A stretch of DNA of 64,000 nucleotides from Sanguinoderma infundibulare (lineage: Eukaryota > Basidiomycota > Agaricomycetes > Polyporales > Polyporaceae), in NCBI GenBank assembly GCA_032821775.1, contig JAVLRN010000002.1, forward strand, positions 1,426,001 through 1,490,000, in the 5' to 3' direction. The position numbers were made by a program, and so were the translations under genes. The notes under the pieces are model-generated. The model did no database searches. It worked only from the letters and a program-made list of their open reading frames with translations, and was not told the DNA's origin. Below are positions 19,012 to 29,634 of the stretch, piece after piece. Position 1 is the first letter of the stretch, and each line of letters begins with the position of its first letter.

Positions 19012-22000
19012 TCATTCGCTATGTATCCGATCCTCGCTGCTCCCCTGGAGCGTCTCCATGACCTTCCTCACGCGCTCGTACACGGCGAATACGATAGCCT
19101 GCCCGGGCGCGACGCGGAGCACGCGCGGGGTGATGCCCTTGTAGAACGACCGCACGCCCTCTTGGCGCCACATGTCGCCTGCGATCGCCGCGATCCGCTG
19201 GAACGCCGTCTGGCCCGGACGCGCTTCGGCCTTTTGCAACCCTGCATACGGCGGTCGTGTTCGTTGCGTTACGGATACAATGGGAGACAAGACGGCGAGT
19301 CGAGATAGAGAGACAAAAGCAGGCGCGCGTTAGTCAAACACACCCACACCGCACGAAAACAAAGAAGCGAGTACGCACGCGTCTTGATGGTGTCGATCGG
19401 GGCGTTCGAAAACGGGCCCATCGCGCCCGAGATCAAGCCGATGACCATATGCTGGTACGACGGCAGGTCGCTCAGCTCCGGCTGCATCTTGTGCGCAAAC
19501 TTCTTTAGCTCCTGGTACGCCGTGAAGTTCGCCCCTATATAACCAAGACCGGCCAGTCAGCATTGGTCCGCCGCACATTGCGAACTTACGTCGATCCCCG
19601 GCGGGCACGAACTACAGTACGATTTCTCATAATGCATTGAATCGGGTAGGTACCAAATGGGCGCTTTACACCCAAATGACCATCCAGTAATGCATAAGAG
19701 CCCATAATGCATAGGAAAAGCTGGGTACGGACGCTATGCGTTATGAGAAATCGTACTGTAACAACGCAAACCGCAGACTAACAGAAACAAACGAAGGTGA
19801 AAGAGACGCACGCACCCTGGTTCGTCGCCTGCCGGAGAGCGGTGAGCGTCACACCACGGTAGAGCGTCGCGAAGCCCTCCTCGCGCACGATCGCGTAGAC
19901 AGCGTGGCCGGCGTTACGGTACCGCGGCGCCTCGAGCGGGTCCGCGAGCGAGTGCTGCTGCGCCTGCAGCCGGATCTTGACGACCTCCATAGGGGTCACG
20001 ACCATCACGGCCTCCGTCACGCCCGCGCCGAGACCGGCTGTGTTTGTCGCGTCGGGTGCGGGTGTATGCGAAGCGGGAGAGAAGTGAAGGTTGGAGGTCG
20101 ACGTTAGATCGCGGGAAGGGCGAAACGCGCGCAGGGATCAGCGGATGGGTGGCGGGAAGTTGGGAAGACAAGCGGAGAACGCGGCCGAGCGATGTGGCGC
20201 AGGCAAATGTTACCGTGCGGGGCAATATCGGCGCAACGCACACCATTCAAGCGTAGCAAGGTTCAGGATTCGCAGTTCCACGTAAACGGTTCACGTGAGC
20301 GCGTCATGCACATCATTCCACCCGTCAGCACTAACCTCAAGGAAGGAGAAAGAGAGAGACACACGTACCGATGAAGATGTTGCCCACGCTCGTCTTGCCC
20401 GTCTCCTTGTCGGCCAGCCACGCCTTGTACTTTTCGAAGCTCGCGAACCGGATCGCCATCTTGGGCACGATGCCGGACAGGACCGCGCCGAGACCCTTGT
20501 AGAGCGCCAACGGCGTCTCGCGCCGGACGATCATGGCACCGGTCGCGATGAACCCGCGCGGTTTTGTCTGGGGAGGGCGAGCGCGGGGTCAGCGGACGTG
20601 CATGGTGCGAGGGAACAGGATTGGCAGGTGGGCAGAAAGGAGTGGGCCGGGGCATCAGCTCCTGCATAACGATTTCAATACGGCTGCACGAGACTTCATG
20701 ATTGGGCAATCCCGATCTTGGCGCACTATACGCGCTGAAGAATGAATTTCGTGGCGAACTCCTGTACCTCGGACCACGCACAGAAGGGTACGGTGAATAA
20801 CGCTTTAGTAAGGGCCTCGCCCTTGCGTAGAGGGCACTAATGCCTCCCGACTTGACGTGTACAATTCAAGTCAAGGACGAAGGGATGAAGAGGGGGTGCT
20901 CTCACAAGCCTCAAGGCGTGGTCGAGAAGAGCTACGATCAGAAGGCAAGGAACGAGGTGGGTGATGGTGTCCATGTTCTCGACATCAGAAATCCAACCTG
21001 TTCTGCACGATTTTCGTTGCATGCCAGCTTTCCTCGCTGGTCACTGGCGTATGAGTTATTCCTGCATGCACAATAGGGCAATGCGAAGCGAAACTGGGTT
21101 TTGGAGACCCAGACCATGGAGGATAGAACGCGGCTGAACGCAGAACCGCTCATAGCATCCATTTTGATGATAGAGCGGTTAAACGAAGGATGCGACTCTT
21201 CAAATTGCTTCGGAATCGCGTTCCGAACCCGAACTGACATGGGAACTCATGGGAATGGTCAACATTGCCCGCCCCTGATTAAATGACATCCCCAATGGTC
21301 CATGAGAGCTCGACGCGGGGGTGGGGGCACTGTGGCCAACGATTGGACAGAACCAATAGCCGAAGAGACCAATTTGCTATATGGGCCTGATGACATGGGG
21401 AAAACAGGTCCGAGAACATCGGGACGATGGAAATACTCCCGCAACGCCCGCAGGTAAAGCACTCGGCAGGGATCCGAAGGAGGGCGACGTCCGAAGGAAA
21501 TGGCATGGAACAAACGCCGATCATGCGGGGCATGCGGATGAAAGAGTGCAGGCAGCGGTCGGATCGCGGGGACCCGTTTTACCTCCGCCGAGCAGAATTC
21601 CAAGCGCATGCGGGCACAACGAGATCGGTGCGGGTGTAAGGGAACATGCTTGCAAGGCACGTTGGGAGATGGGATGCTCAAAGGCAAGCGGAGGAGAGGG
21701 AGGCAAGGCGAGAAGAGCATGAGATAGTGGGGAATGACTCACCCCTGGTGCGAGTCCAGACTTGGAGAGCTGCATTCGGACCTTGATGGTATCCAATGGC
21801 TGGCAGCATAACTACGTGTGTGCAACGGCGAAGGAAGAGCACAGATGGCCGAAGACGTGGAGAGTTGAAGGAGGAACAACGTCCAGATATGGGACGAGCA
21901 CGGTGAAATGCAAGGGTGTCAGCGAAGAGGTACGGGCGAGACAGAGAGGGGGTATACGCACTGCTTCCATCGCGCCTGCGATACCCCCGGCTGTAAGCTG

Positions 22001-22042
22001 AGTGGCGAACCCGACGGGCCTTTTGTCGGCTGCGCGTGACAT
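19012..22042 (-). CDS. SFC1: Mitochondrial succinate/fumarate carrier, Sfc1/Acr1 type (318 aa)
   Basis: Inner-membrane antiporter that brings cytosolic succinate into mitochondria in exchange for fumarate, linking the glyoxylate cycle to the TCA cycle during growth on C2 compounds. Six exons: 22042-21962, 21811-21743, 20567-20369, 20037-19816, 19534-19379, 19241-19012, all in frame. The three solute-carrier signatures are PLDTIKVRM, PMEVVKIRL and PIDTIKTRL. Diagnostic stretches shared with yeast Sfc1 include ALYKGLGAV, PKMAIRF, RQATNQGANFT, ISGAMGPFSNAP and YKGITPRVLRVAPGQA. Introns here are unusually long for the window: 1175, 331, 281 and 137 bp. The 281-bp intron contains a MITE. Start chosen at the ATG that fits the family's N-terminus. 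Confidence 0.93.
19613..19760. mobile_element. Tc1/mariner-type MITE inside a carrier intron
   Basis: Terminal inverted repeats of about 25 nt with one mismatch: 19613-19637 and 19736-19760. Ends read TA-CAGTACG ... CGTACTG-TA: a CAGT terminus flanked by a TA duplication, the hallmark of Tc1/mariner insertion. The interior has further TAATGCAT-like copies and no coding capacity. It lies in intron 4 of the succinate/fumarate carrier (19815-19535) and leaves both splice sites intact; without it the intron would be about 135 bp. Confidence 0.85.
20568..21742 (-). other. 1175-bp intron 2 of the succinate/fumarate carrier
   Basis: Bounded by GTGAGT (donor at 21742) and CCCCAG (acceptor at 20568). 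The protein alignment across the junction is complete, so no exon is missing. No terminal repeats or known element were recognised inside it. Confidence 0.6.
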
Positions 22043-25000
22043 GGCTAGCTGGCAGTTGACGGTCTAAGAGGTTGGAGGGGTCCGCGTTTAGATGGCCAGG
22101 GTACAGCAAGTAGACGGCGAGAGAGAATGACCCGTTAGATGACATTGGCGGTGGAGGAACAGGGATAGCGTTAGGATCGTACGTTGGGGGTGAGAAAGTG
22201 CTATTGACGCACCTCTATGTGTAAAGCGGTCGGGGGGGCGCTCTGAATTGGTTATAAGCGTGTGCGAGCGCGGGGTCGGGGGCGGGTATAGAGATGGGTG
22301 TGGTGGTGGTGGAGAGGAGGGGATATGGAAATCGGGGGACAGGTCGATCGGGGGGACATGTTATAGTACCCAAGGGCTTGAGCCGGTGATGGCTGCGACT
22401 CGGAGCGTGACAGGAGCGGGTTATAATCCAGCCCATATTCCGCCTCTTTCTCCTCGATCGGAGCGCTTGACATGTGAATCTCTCTCTGTTTTCCGCCCGA
22501 GAGTGCCAGTACTACTAGCTAGTGTAAGTACTGGCCCCCGTCGGTCTCCCTCCTCCGCTTTCCTTCCGTCTCTCCTCCGGGCCACTGCTCGAGCACTCAC
22601 CTGCCCTCCGATTGACCCCCGAACCCGCCCGGGCGTTCTATAATGTCGCGCTTGCCTATCTTAGTTGTGACCAGCCCACGCCAGCGGACGACATGTCGAT
22701 TTGCTGCGCCGTCTGATAGAAATGCGGATGCAACAAACGTTTACGAAGCCAGCGGAGGAGTCATCTAGGTCACGGTAGCTCGTCAAGGTGCATGTCGTCA
22801 TCACCCGTGCGACCAGCCAGCTGTGACCCAACCTCGGCTATTCCACCTCTGCTTCCGGCAGTCCTTGTGATTTGCCCACGCTCGCGACACCGCCAGCCGC
22901 ATAGGCTCCCTCTTCATTCTTTCATCGCTTACTGCACCGTCACAAGCCTCTTCTACCTCTTGCCGTCTCCTGCTTTCGCATACTATCGCTTCTTCGCGCC
23001 TACGGTAATTATCTCCGGTCCTCCAAGCCGTCGCGTGGTCTCTTGGCCTCCAATCTACGGACGGATGCGGCGATGAACGAGCTGTCTATGGATGGCGGCT
23101 GACTACAAGCGTCAAATAAAACTCGATACGCATTCGTAAGATTGTCATCTTCCTGTGAACACGCCCTCATGTATTGCCGATGGCGTCTGCGAACTCGATA
23201 GGATAGGAGCGGGAGTGCATATCGACAAATACAGCAATTTTACTAAACCCTCCCTGTGCCACTCTGCCAAGATTCAGAAGCTTATAAACTGTACGTCCTC
23301 TAATGTGCCGCACGCTGATGAGCTCCTTATCTTAATCATAGGATCGCCTTCGGTGCCTCGCAGATGCTCCCTCGGTCGGCCAAGACGATGCCTATCTCTC
23401 AACCGTAAGTGACATCGACAATGCGACGAAGCAACATCTTTGAGCGTGCTCGATCCGTCCCCGGCGACTTGGCATCAGGCCTTGAGACACCGTACTCCGG
23501 CCTCCCAACTGACCGACAACGCGCCCTGACCAGAGGGCTTGGCCTGTTCCTGTGCCCCGAGTGCGCATGTCCGCGGCAAGATACTAGCTGATACCAGGGC
23601 ACCTATCCGGTCACGACGCCTTTCACCAAGCCTTGGCGAGTTGGTTCCCTACACAATACGCCTGTACGTTGACATGACCTTGGGCGACCAGACATCGGCA
23701 CGCACAGAGCGATGCCAGCGGCCGCTTGACATGGAACCATCACCAATCCGCTCGCAGGCCTGCCGCATCTGAGCTTGGAACCAAGCCATGTACAACCTTC
23801 GAATGCGGATCGGAGCCGCCGACGCTGAGTTCAAGAAGGAGCGAGGCTAGAGCACGATTGACGTTGTAGACTGGTTATGCTAAGATACAGCACAGTCCGG
23901 GATCGTCACTGAATAAAGTCGATGCTTCCCGTCTACTTGGATAACATCGCGTTGCGGTCTGAGGACCACAACGCACGAACTGTGATTTATATACCTAAGG
24001 CACCAGACACGACACACGGCGTCGGATCGGCATGCGGCATAATCAAGACAGGCCCTTTCGGCGCAGGTCTGTTACCTGCAAGGGGGGCCCGTTCAGCGCA
24101 GGTCTGTCACGTTAACGGCCCGTCCAGCGCAAGTCTGTCTCCTGTTAACATGGTCCATTGGTTAAGTCAACGGGAAATCGCCCAGCGCAAGGATGGTCAA
24201 ACGCGCGGAGACGGGGAATTGTTGGTGATAACACAGGCGAGGCTTCCAGCGAGGACTCGATCGCGGGGACGTTACCGGATCCGAGGGGAGGTTGGCGGAC
24301 AGCATCTCGGTCCGTACGTGAATGCTGGGAACCGTTCTGGTGACGCTGGGCGTGCCGTACGCAGAACTGGGATTCTCAGTCGCTGTTACAGCCTTTCGTA
24401 TCGAAGCCGACGAACAGCACCGTTGCCCGAGCCTCTTTCTCTCTCGATTAGGCCCGTCCATTACTTAGTCCCTCTCCCAAGCCCTCTCGACGGCTCGGAA
24501 AGAACTCGTTTATGCGCACATATTCCCAGAAATTTAGGACAAGCAGGCGACGGGTGGAAGGAGGGACGCCAATATCGGTATTGCGCGTCACAGGCCTGGA
24601 AAGCGCCGGTGAGACTGGACGGAACTGGGAGGAGACTGGTCTCGTGGGCGACACTGGGACTATTGTACGGAGGCCAAAACTCTCCCACAAGGGCCGCGCA
24701 AGGGTCGGAAGGGCCAGGATGCTTGATCGGCTTCGGATCCGATTCAACCTTTACGATTGCGCGCGTGCGACGTTCCTCTTTGCTGCTGTCGTTGGTAAGC
24801 TCCCTATGTCTGTATACTTTATGCTCAGATGATCGACCGCGGAGGAATTGTGGCAAACAGTCCGTTAGAGGCTCATTATATGTGAGTATACAATACAGCG
24901 CACGGCAGGCTCAATTTCATCTATGTAAATTGCTCCGCGCTTTGCTTCGTTCTGCTGGGGGGAAGTAAACAGAGTGACGAGTGAAAGAGATGGAGAGACG

Positions 25001-25182
25001 GGGTCAAACACCCAGAAGTGCGGCTCGAAAAAAGATAGCGGGACTCGAGCGCCACGGTCCCGGCCCGTGGCGCTCAGATAAATTACGACTGACGAAACAG
25101 AAGAGCGGTAAAGACTATCAGTAAAAAAAAAGGAAGAGATGAGAGGAGCGCGGAGCATGGAGATGGAGAGTCTGAGGAGGAT
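22043..25182. other. Gene-poor region upstream of the carrier
   Basis: About 3.1 kb with no supported gene. The longest plus-strand open frame (23,922-24,968) has a composition without domain, helix or splice logic and is judged accidental. The only structure seen is the short tandem repeat at about 24,051-24,149. Confidence 0.45.
24051..24149. repeat. Degenerate tandem repeat, about 31-35 bp unit, three copies
   Basis: Units start at about 24,051, 24,086 and 24,117. Each begins GGCCC, continues with a CAGCGCAGGTCTGT-like core, and the last two end GTTAAC. A fourth, worn copy may follow to about 24,190. Confidence 0.6.
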
Positions 25183-25667
25183 TTAAGATGGGGTAGGTGT
25201 TGGATTGTGATGTGCGAGGAGGAAAGCGTGGGTAAGGGCAGGATGTTTGCGGACGTACAGCTGCGGGGTGTTGCGCCGGCAAGCGCGAGGGCAGTCGTGC
25301 CGCCGGCACGCATAGAGTGGCCGCTGATGTCGGAGGAGGACGGGAGGCAGTTGTGCAAGCGAGGAAGAAACCACGCTCGAAGGGGAATTGAACCGTCCGC
25401 GCGAAGCCAAAGCTCGAAGCGACAAGGGAAGAGGTGGTCCCGAGAGTCGAGGTACGCGGTGAAGGCATGCCAGGGGTCTGGGTGTGAAGATTGTTTGCGG
25501 ACGAGGATGCGATCGCCTTCGAAAAACTTGTCGGACTTGTGAGAGGGGAGAGTGAAGGAAAAGTCGAAGGCGGAAACGGAAACGGAAAGGCGGCGGGATA
25601 CTTTGGCGTAAGAGCGATGCGCGGCGGTGTCGGGCCAAGTAAGATCGCCGAGGCGCATCTTGTACAA
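25183..25667 (-). pseudogene. Relic of a fungal tyrosine recombinase (phage-integrase fold)
   Basis: The C-terminal catalytic part of a tyrosine recombinase, truncated at its 5' end. From MRLGDLTWPD onward the reading resembles basidiomycete DNA breaking-rejoining enzymes (LPSHKSDKFFEG, a DPW...FTAYLDSRDHLFP region, GHSMRAGGTTALALAG). The HxxR box is present as HSMR. Directly after it about 13 codons are missing and the frame shifts; the rest, with the presumed nucleophile tyrosine (QLYVRKHPAL), continues in another frame to the stop at 25183. The catalytic Arg, the HxxR and the Tyr are therefore no longer in one protein. Such enzymes in fungi belong to Crypton- or DIRS-related mobile elements; which one cannot be told from this piece. 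Confidence 0.75.
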
Positions 25668-25818
25668 ACACCCTCCCCTTCATATAATCGCGTTCCATTC
25701 GTCCATCACAGTCGACTCCATTCTGGATGCCTCTCCTCTGCCCTCTTCAGCAGCCTCCGCATCAATTCCATCCACTCCTCGGTCCCTTCTCCCCCTCGCC
25801 CGCGCCGACGCCCCGGAC

Positions 25819-26478
25819 CTACTCCTCCGCCTGCCCGAGCCGCTCGAGGTCACGCCACTCCTCGCGCAGGATACCTTTGGCGTCATACATCTCGACCTCC
25901 CACGGCCGGACGCGGTCGGGGTAGTCAGCGAGCGCGTGCATCGCGTCGCGGTAATGGAACTGCTCGTGGCCCTCGAAGCGGTGCCACGCGCTCGCGATGA
26001 CGAGCTCAATGCGGTCGTCGTCGGGGTGTGTGGCGATGTCGGTGATTTCGTCTGCGGATTTGGAGGGCGAGGACGAGAGCCGCTGCATGACGCGGGCGCG
26101 GAGCGCTTCGTACCGGGCGACGATGTCGATGGCTTCCTGCGTAGAGTCGAAGCTCTCCGGTTACTCGACGACGTGGAGGACCGCCCGTATTTGCGCTTCG
26201 AGGAGCGGAAGAGGGGCGACCCGGATCGGAAGGCCGAGGAACGCTACGGTTGACGACGGGAACTCGTCGAGACTGACAAGCGGGAAGACGTGCCTTGCCA
26301 GCAGAAACGGGTGATATGTCGAATTGTACAAAACGCCAGGAAGACGCGGCACCGGGGGCGGAACGGATGGGCGCATCACGGATGCGGGGAAGAATGGGAA
26401 GTTGAACTTGTACCCCGTCGCAAGGATGGCGCAGTCGACATCCGACTGTTCCGACCCGTCATCGAAAGTGACATGCTT
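25819..26478 (-). pseudogene. C-terminal fragment of a flavin-dependent monooxygenase
   Basis: One frame carries the FMO-type ATGY motif (CAILATGYKFNFPFF) and the C-terminal block with VAFLGLPIRVAPLPL, followed by the usual tail. The FAD- and NADPH-binding N-terminus is absent: the next gene's stop codon lies only about 200 bp upstream. A TAA at 26163-26161 breaks the frame between VLHVVE and PESFDSTQEA; the reading resumes in the same frame, so a single base change made the stop. Truncation plus nonsense codon make this a pseudogene. It borders the recombinase relic. Confidence 0.75.
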
Positions 26479-26674
26479 TCATCCGCCGGGGCGCTTTCGG
26501 TTACCTTCCCTCGAGATACCATCACGCTTGCCGCTTGTACAGCTCGTCATGGGACTAGGTACGTCTTCCTTCCAACAGTCTTCCGGCATTAAACGAGCGA
26601 CTCCTCCCATGTACGGCCGGACCCGACACAACCGCGCCCAAACCATTTCGAGTCGCGCATGTTCTCACTGGGAC

Positions 26675-28222
26675 TCACCTCTCACCTTCGTCTTCCGGCT
26701 TCCTTTTCACCCCGATGACGACCGGCACTGCTTCTTCTTCTTGGGCCCGCTTCTCCCGTTCGGCGTCCTCGAACACCATCCGGACGTACTCCAGACTATA
26801 GGAACGGCTGAAGAGCTTGGTCGGGTTCGCCATCCACTCCTCGACCATCCGATACAACACCGTGCGGTCCTTGTCCTCCTCGCGCATCCGTCGGAACTCC
26901 AGCAGCCAGTCCATCCCTATGGCCCGGAGGTAGTGGTACGCGTCCTCGCGCACGTACAGGCTCTTCGAGAGCTTCGCCGCGGACCAGTCGGTGATGAGCG
27001 GCGCGTACGAGACCACGGGCCAGGCGTCGTACAGCGAGAGGTGCATGCGAGGCGCCAGGAGCGCTAGCTGGCGGTAGAGCAGCTGCTCCTGGTACGAGCC
27101 CTGGTAGTCCGCGCCCGTCACGCGCATGTGAGCACGCGTCCGCGGGCGACCCGAGGTGGTGGTGTCGGTCATGTAGACGAGGGCGCGGGCGAGGTTGCGA
27201 AGGGGCGTGTTGAGCTCGACGCGCGCGCGGTCGGCAGGGTCTTCGAGCCGCAAGGTGTGTGGGCCGTGCGTCGGGCAGTGGAAGGTGATCGTCGTAGAGT
27301 CGTCCGTGACGGCGTACTCGTTGAGGATGCCGTGCTTGTCGGCGGTTCCACACCCGTCTACGGGGCATGCGCACCGGATTGCGAGGCATTCGCGTTCGGG
27401 AGCGAGCTCAGGCGCGAGATAGTCACGGTCGAGGACAATGGCACGGAGGGCGTCGCGCATAGCAGGGGTGCGCATGAGCGCCTCCTGGTACGTGACGACG
27501 TACTTCACCTCGTCGTTTACGAACGCGGACAGTTCGGAAAGGAGAGCGTGGTAGTCGGGGAGGAAAGTTTGCATGGCTCCAGTGGTGCGATGCGAGCGTT
27601 GGTAAACGATGCCCTCGAGTTCGTCAGTTTTGGACGAGTCCGGGGCGGTGTCGACGAGATCTAGCTGGACGAGGACGTCGAGGTGGTCGACCCAGCCGGA
27701 CAAGTCCATGTGTTCTGCGACGGCGCGGGCGCGGAGCTTAGCGTACTCGCGCTGGAGGCCGCGGGCGATGAGGAAGGCGAGAGTGAAGGTGATGATGGTG
27801 CCGGTGTGGGGACTGTTGTTGGGCTGGGCGCCGATGTGGATGATAAGGGTGCTCTTGGATTGGGGTTCGGGGTCGGGAGTGAGGGAGATGCCCTCGTCGG
27901 TGGGAAGGGGCTGAAGAGCGGCCGGCGGGGGGCCGCCGTTCGTCGTGCTTGCTGGAAGGTTGATCGGAATGAGGTCGGAGGTGGGGTCAGAATCGGATGG
28001 GGTGCGAACGGCCGAGGGCGTGTTGCGGGTTATGGAGGGGAAGCGCACGGTGCGAGGGATAAGCCCTAGTGTACGGAGCATAGGCTTGAGGTGCTCCTTC
28101 TCGTAGACGTACGAGGCGGCGCCTAGGGGGAAGTGGACGACGCCGTCGTGGGCTGATTGGTGGTACGTCTCCCCTTCGGGCTTCAACGAAGAGAAATCCT
28201 GAATAAGACGATCGGATCTCAT
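26675..28222 (-). CDS. Class-I aminoacyl-tRNA-synthetase-like protein (515 aa), unknown role
   Basis: Single exon, ATG at 28222, stop at 26677-26675. A HIGH-like motif lies near residue 132 (HIGAQPNNSPHTGT) and a KMSKS-like motif near residue 425 (AAKLSKS). Between them are a Cys/His cluster (CACPVDGC ... HCPTHG), a stretch like the class-I LysRS core (GADYQGSY) and a motif like its PVxYE block (PVVSYAPLI). The order matches the class-I lysyl-tRNA-synthetase fold. There is no obvious C-terminal anticodon-binding helical domain; the protein ends in a basic KRKPEDEGER tail. Eukaryotes normally use a class-II LysRS, so this is probably a synthetase-related enzyme with another job. It could also be a nucleotidyltransferase with the same fold. 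No signal peptide seen. Confidence 0.7.
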   Translation of the reverse strand: MRSDRLIQDFSSLKPEGETYHQSAHDGVVHFPLGAASYVYEKEHLKPMLRTLGLIPRTVRFPSITRNTPSAVRTPSDSDPTSDLIPINLPASTTNGGPPPAALQPLPTDEGISLTPDPEPQSKSTLIIHIGAQPNNSPHTGTIITFTLAFLIARGLQREYAKLRARAVAEHMDLSGWVDHLDVLVQLDLVDTAPDSSKTDELEGIVYQRSHRTTGAMQTFLPDYHALLSELSAFVNDEVKYVVTYQEALMRTPAMRDALRAIVLDRDYLAPELAPERECLAIRCACPVDGCGTADKHGILNEYAVTDDSTTITFHCPTHGPHTLRLEDPADRARVELNTPLRNLARALVYMTDTTTSGRPRTRAHMRVTGADYQGSYQEQLLYRQLALLAPRMHLSLYDAWPVVSYAPLITDWSAAKLSKSLYVREDAYHYLRAIGMDWLLEFRRMREEDKDRTVLYRMVEEWMANPTKLFSRSYSLEYVRMVFEDAEREKRAQEEEAVPVVIGVKRKPEDEGER

Positions 28223-29634
28223 TGTGGGCGGGAGTGTAAGGGGGGAGTGTCTTGTTTGCAGGGGGCTGAGGAGGGGTACGCGATTGTAGGCGGTGTTTGA
28301 TACTGAACCTGCCGTCCATCGCCCTCTTATATACCTCCCCGAACGGCCATTTCCGTAAAGAGCAGTCTAGCAGGGGTATTTTAGAAGGATAAAGGAGAAT
28401 TATTGCGGGGTAAACTTTACGAGCAAGTGACGAAGACGCGACGCGTTGCGTCGTGAAGCGCTGTCGACGATCTGTCCCCCTGTCGCCGGATTCGTCTATT
28501 AGCCATATATAGGCTTTCCCGCGTCCACCCGCGTGTGCTCCATCCTTCTCGCACTCTCCACGACGACCAATATGGATACTTCTTCCCGCCATGAGACCGT
28601 GTCCACGGACTACAGGAAGCTGGTTGCTGCGCAGGTGAGTTTACAAGTCAGAATGATGCGTTCCAAAGCTGGGAGGACTCGCGTCACCACCCTTTTCGAA
28701 CGTATGTACATAGATCCCAGCACAGTGGCTCATGCACTACGGCACAGCCTCGCTCTGCATAGAAGGGTGAGAAGACACTTCTTGGCGCTTCCTGCCGAGG
28801 AGGTATGCATTTTGCTGACTATTCGGTTTCAAGGAATGTTCTCATCCAGCTCTGTAACAGAGAGATCGCCCTCTCGCGCAGCAACCGCTTTCCTTAGAAT
28901 CGTCCACCCAATCTACGACAAAAGTCTACCGAGTCAGTGAAGCAGAGGATCCTGTAGTTCGGTGTCTTGACTTGGTCCCCATGCGCGATCGACTCAGTCG
29001 TGATGCGCGCGGCCTGTATCTCCGGGGCTTCTCGCGGCGGTCTTGCGTCTGACTGTGAGTTTGCGTCTGCTACGGAAGCGTGCGCACGTAGGTTCGGAGC
29101 GTCAGCCTCGACGCTGAGGAAGCGTTCGCCCGCGCGCTGCGAACGGGACCTTGCCGGCTACTGGCAGGACAAAGACGAGTGCGAACGATGGAGCGCAGCG
29201 CGGATCCAGTATAATATGTCCTTGCCGCGCGGTCGGTAGCGTGATTTGCGCAGTTCGCGCGTTCGTAGCGTTCGTGGCGTTCGCGGGCCTTCGCCCTTCC
29301 GCAATCAAGACATGCAAAGGAGGCCCTTGCCAGTGCCGTGGAAAAGGCGGGAAAAGGTGGGAGGGCGACGCGCGAGAAGGCGCAATGCCGCCGGAGCGCA
29401 AAAGAAGATCGTTAGACTTTGATTTAGCCGTTATCCACATGCGGAAAGCACGACTTGATCAGCTCTCGCGACTTGCAGTGGAGTGGTGCAAGGTCATACG
29501 TTGCCGGTCGACTGCAGTTGTTTCGGTCGCAACGTCAGTAGCCAATCTTAGAATACCGGGAACGGGGGGGCATGTACTGTACGCACCGAAAAGTGCATGA
29601 CGATATTAACAATCAATGTGCTGTGCATGCAAAA
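28223..29634. other. Intergenic, possible first exon at 28,572
   Basis: An ATG at 28,572, 60-70 bp after a TATATA box near 28,504, opens a short frame (MDTSSRHETVSTDYRKLVAA) ending at a good GTGAGT donor (about 28,635). No downstream exon could be joined with confidence. Around 29,250-29,280 there is a short GCGTTCG-rich stretch. No other content recognised. Confidence 0.3.

Noticed and set aside
23922..24968. 348-codon plus-strand open frame in the gene-poor region
   Set aside because: Composition is Arg/Gly/Ser-rich without hydrophobic core, domain, splice logic or family resemblance; it spans the tandem repeat and is likely accidental.
28533..28940. 136-codon plus-strand frame beginning near a TATA box
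   Set aside because: A plausible first exon ends at a donor near 28,635, but the rest has no coding character.
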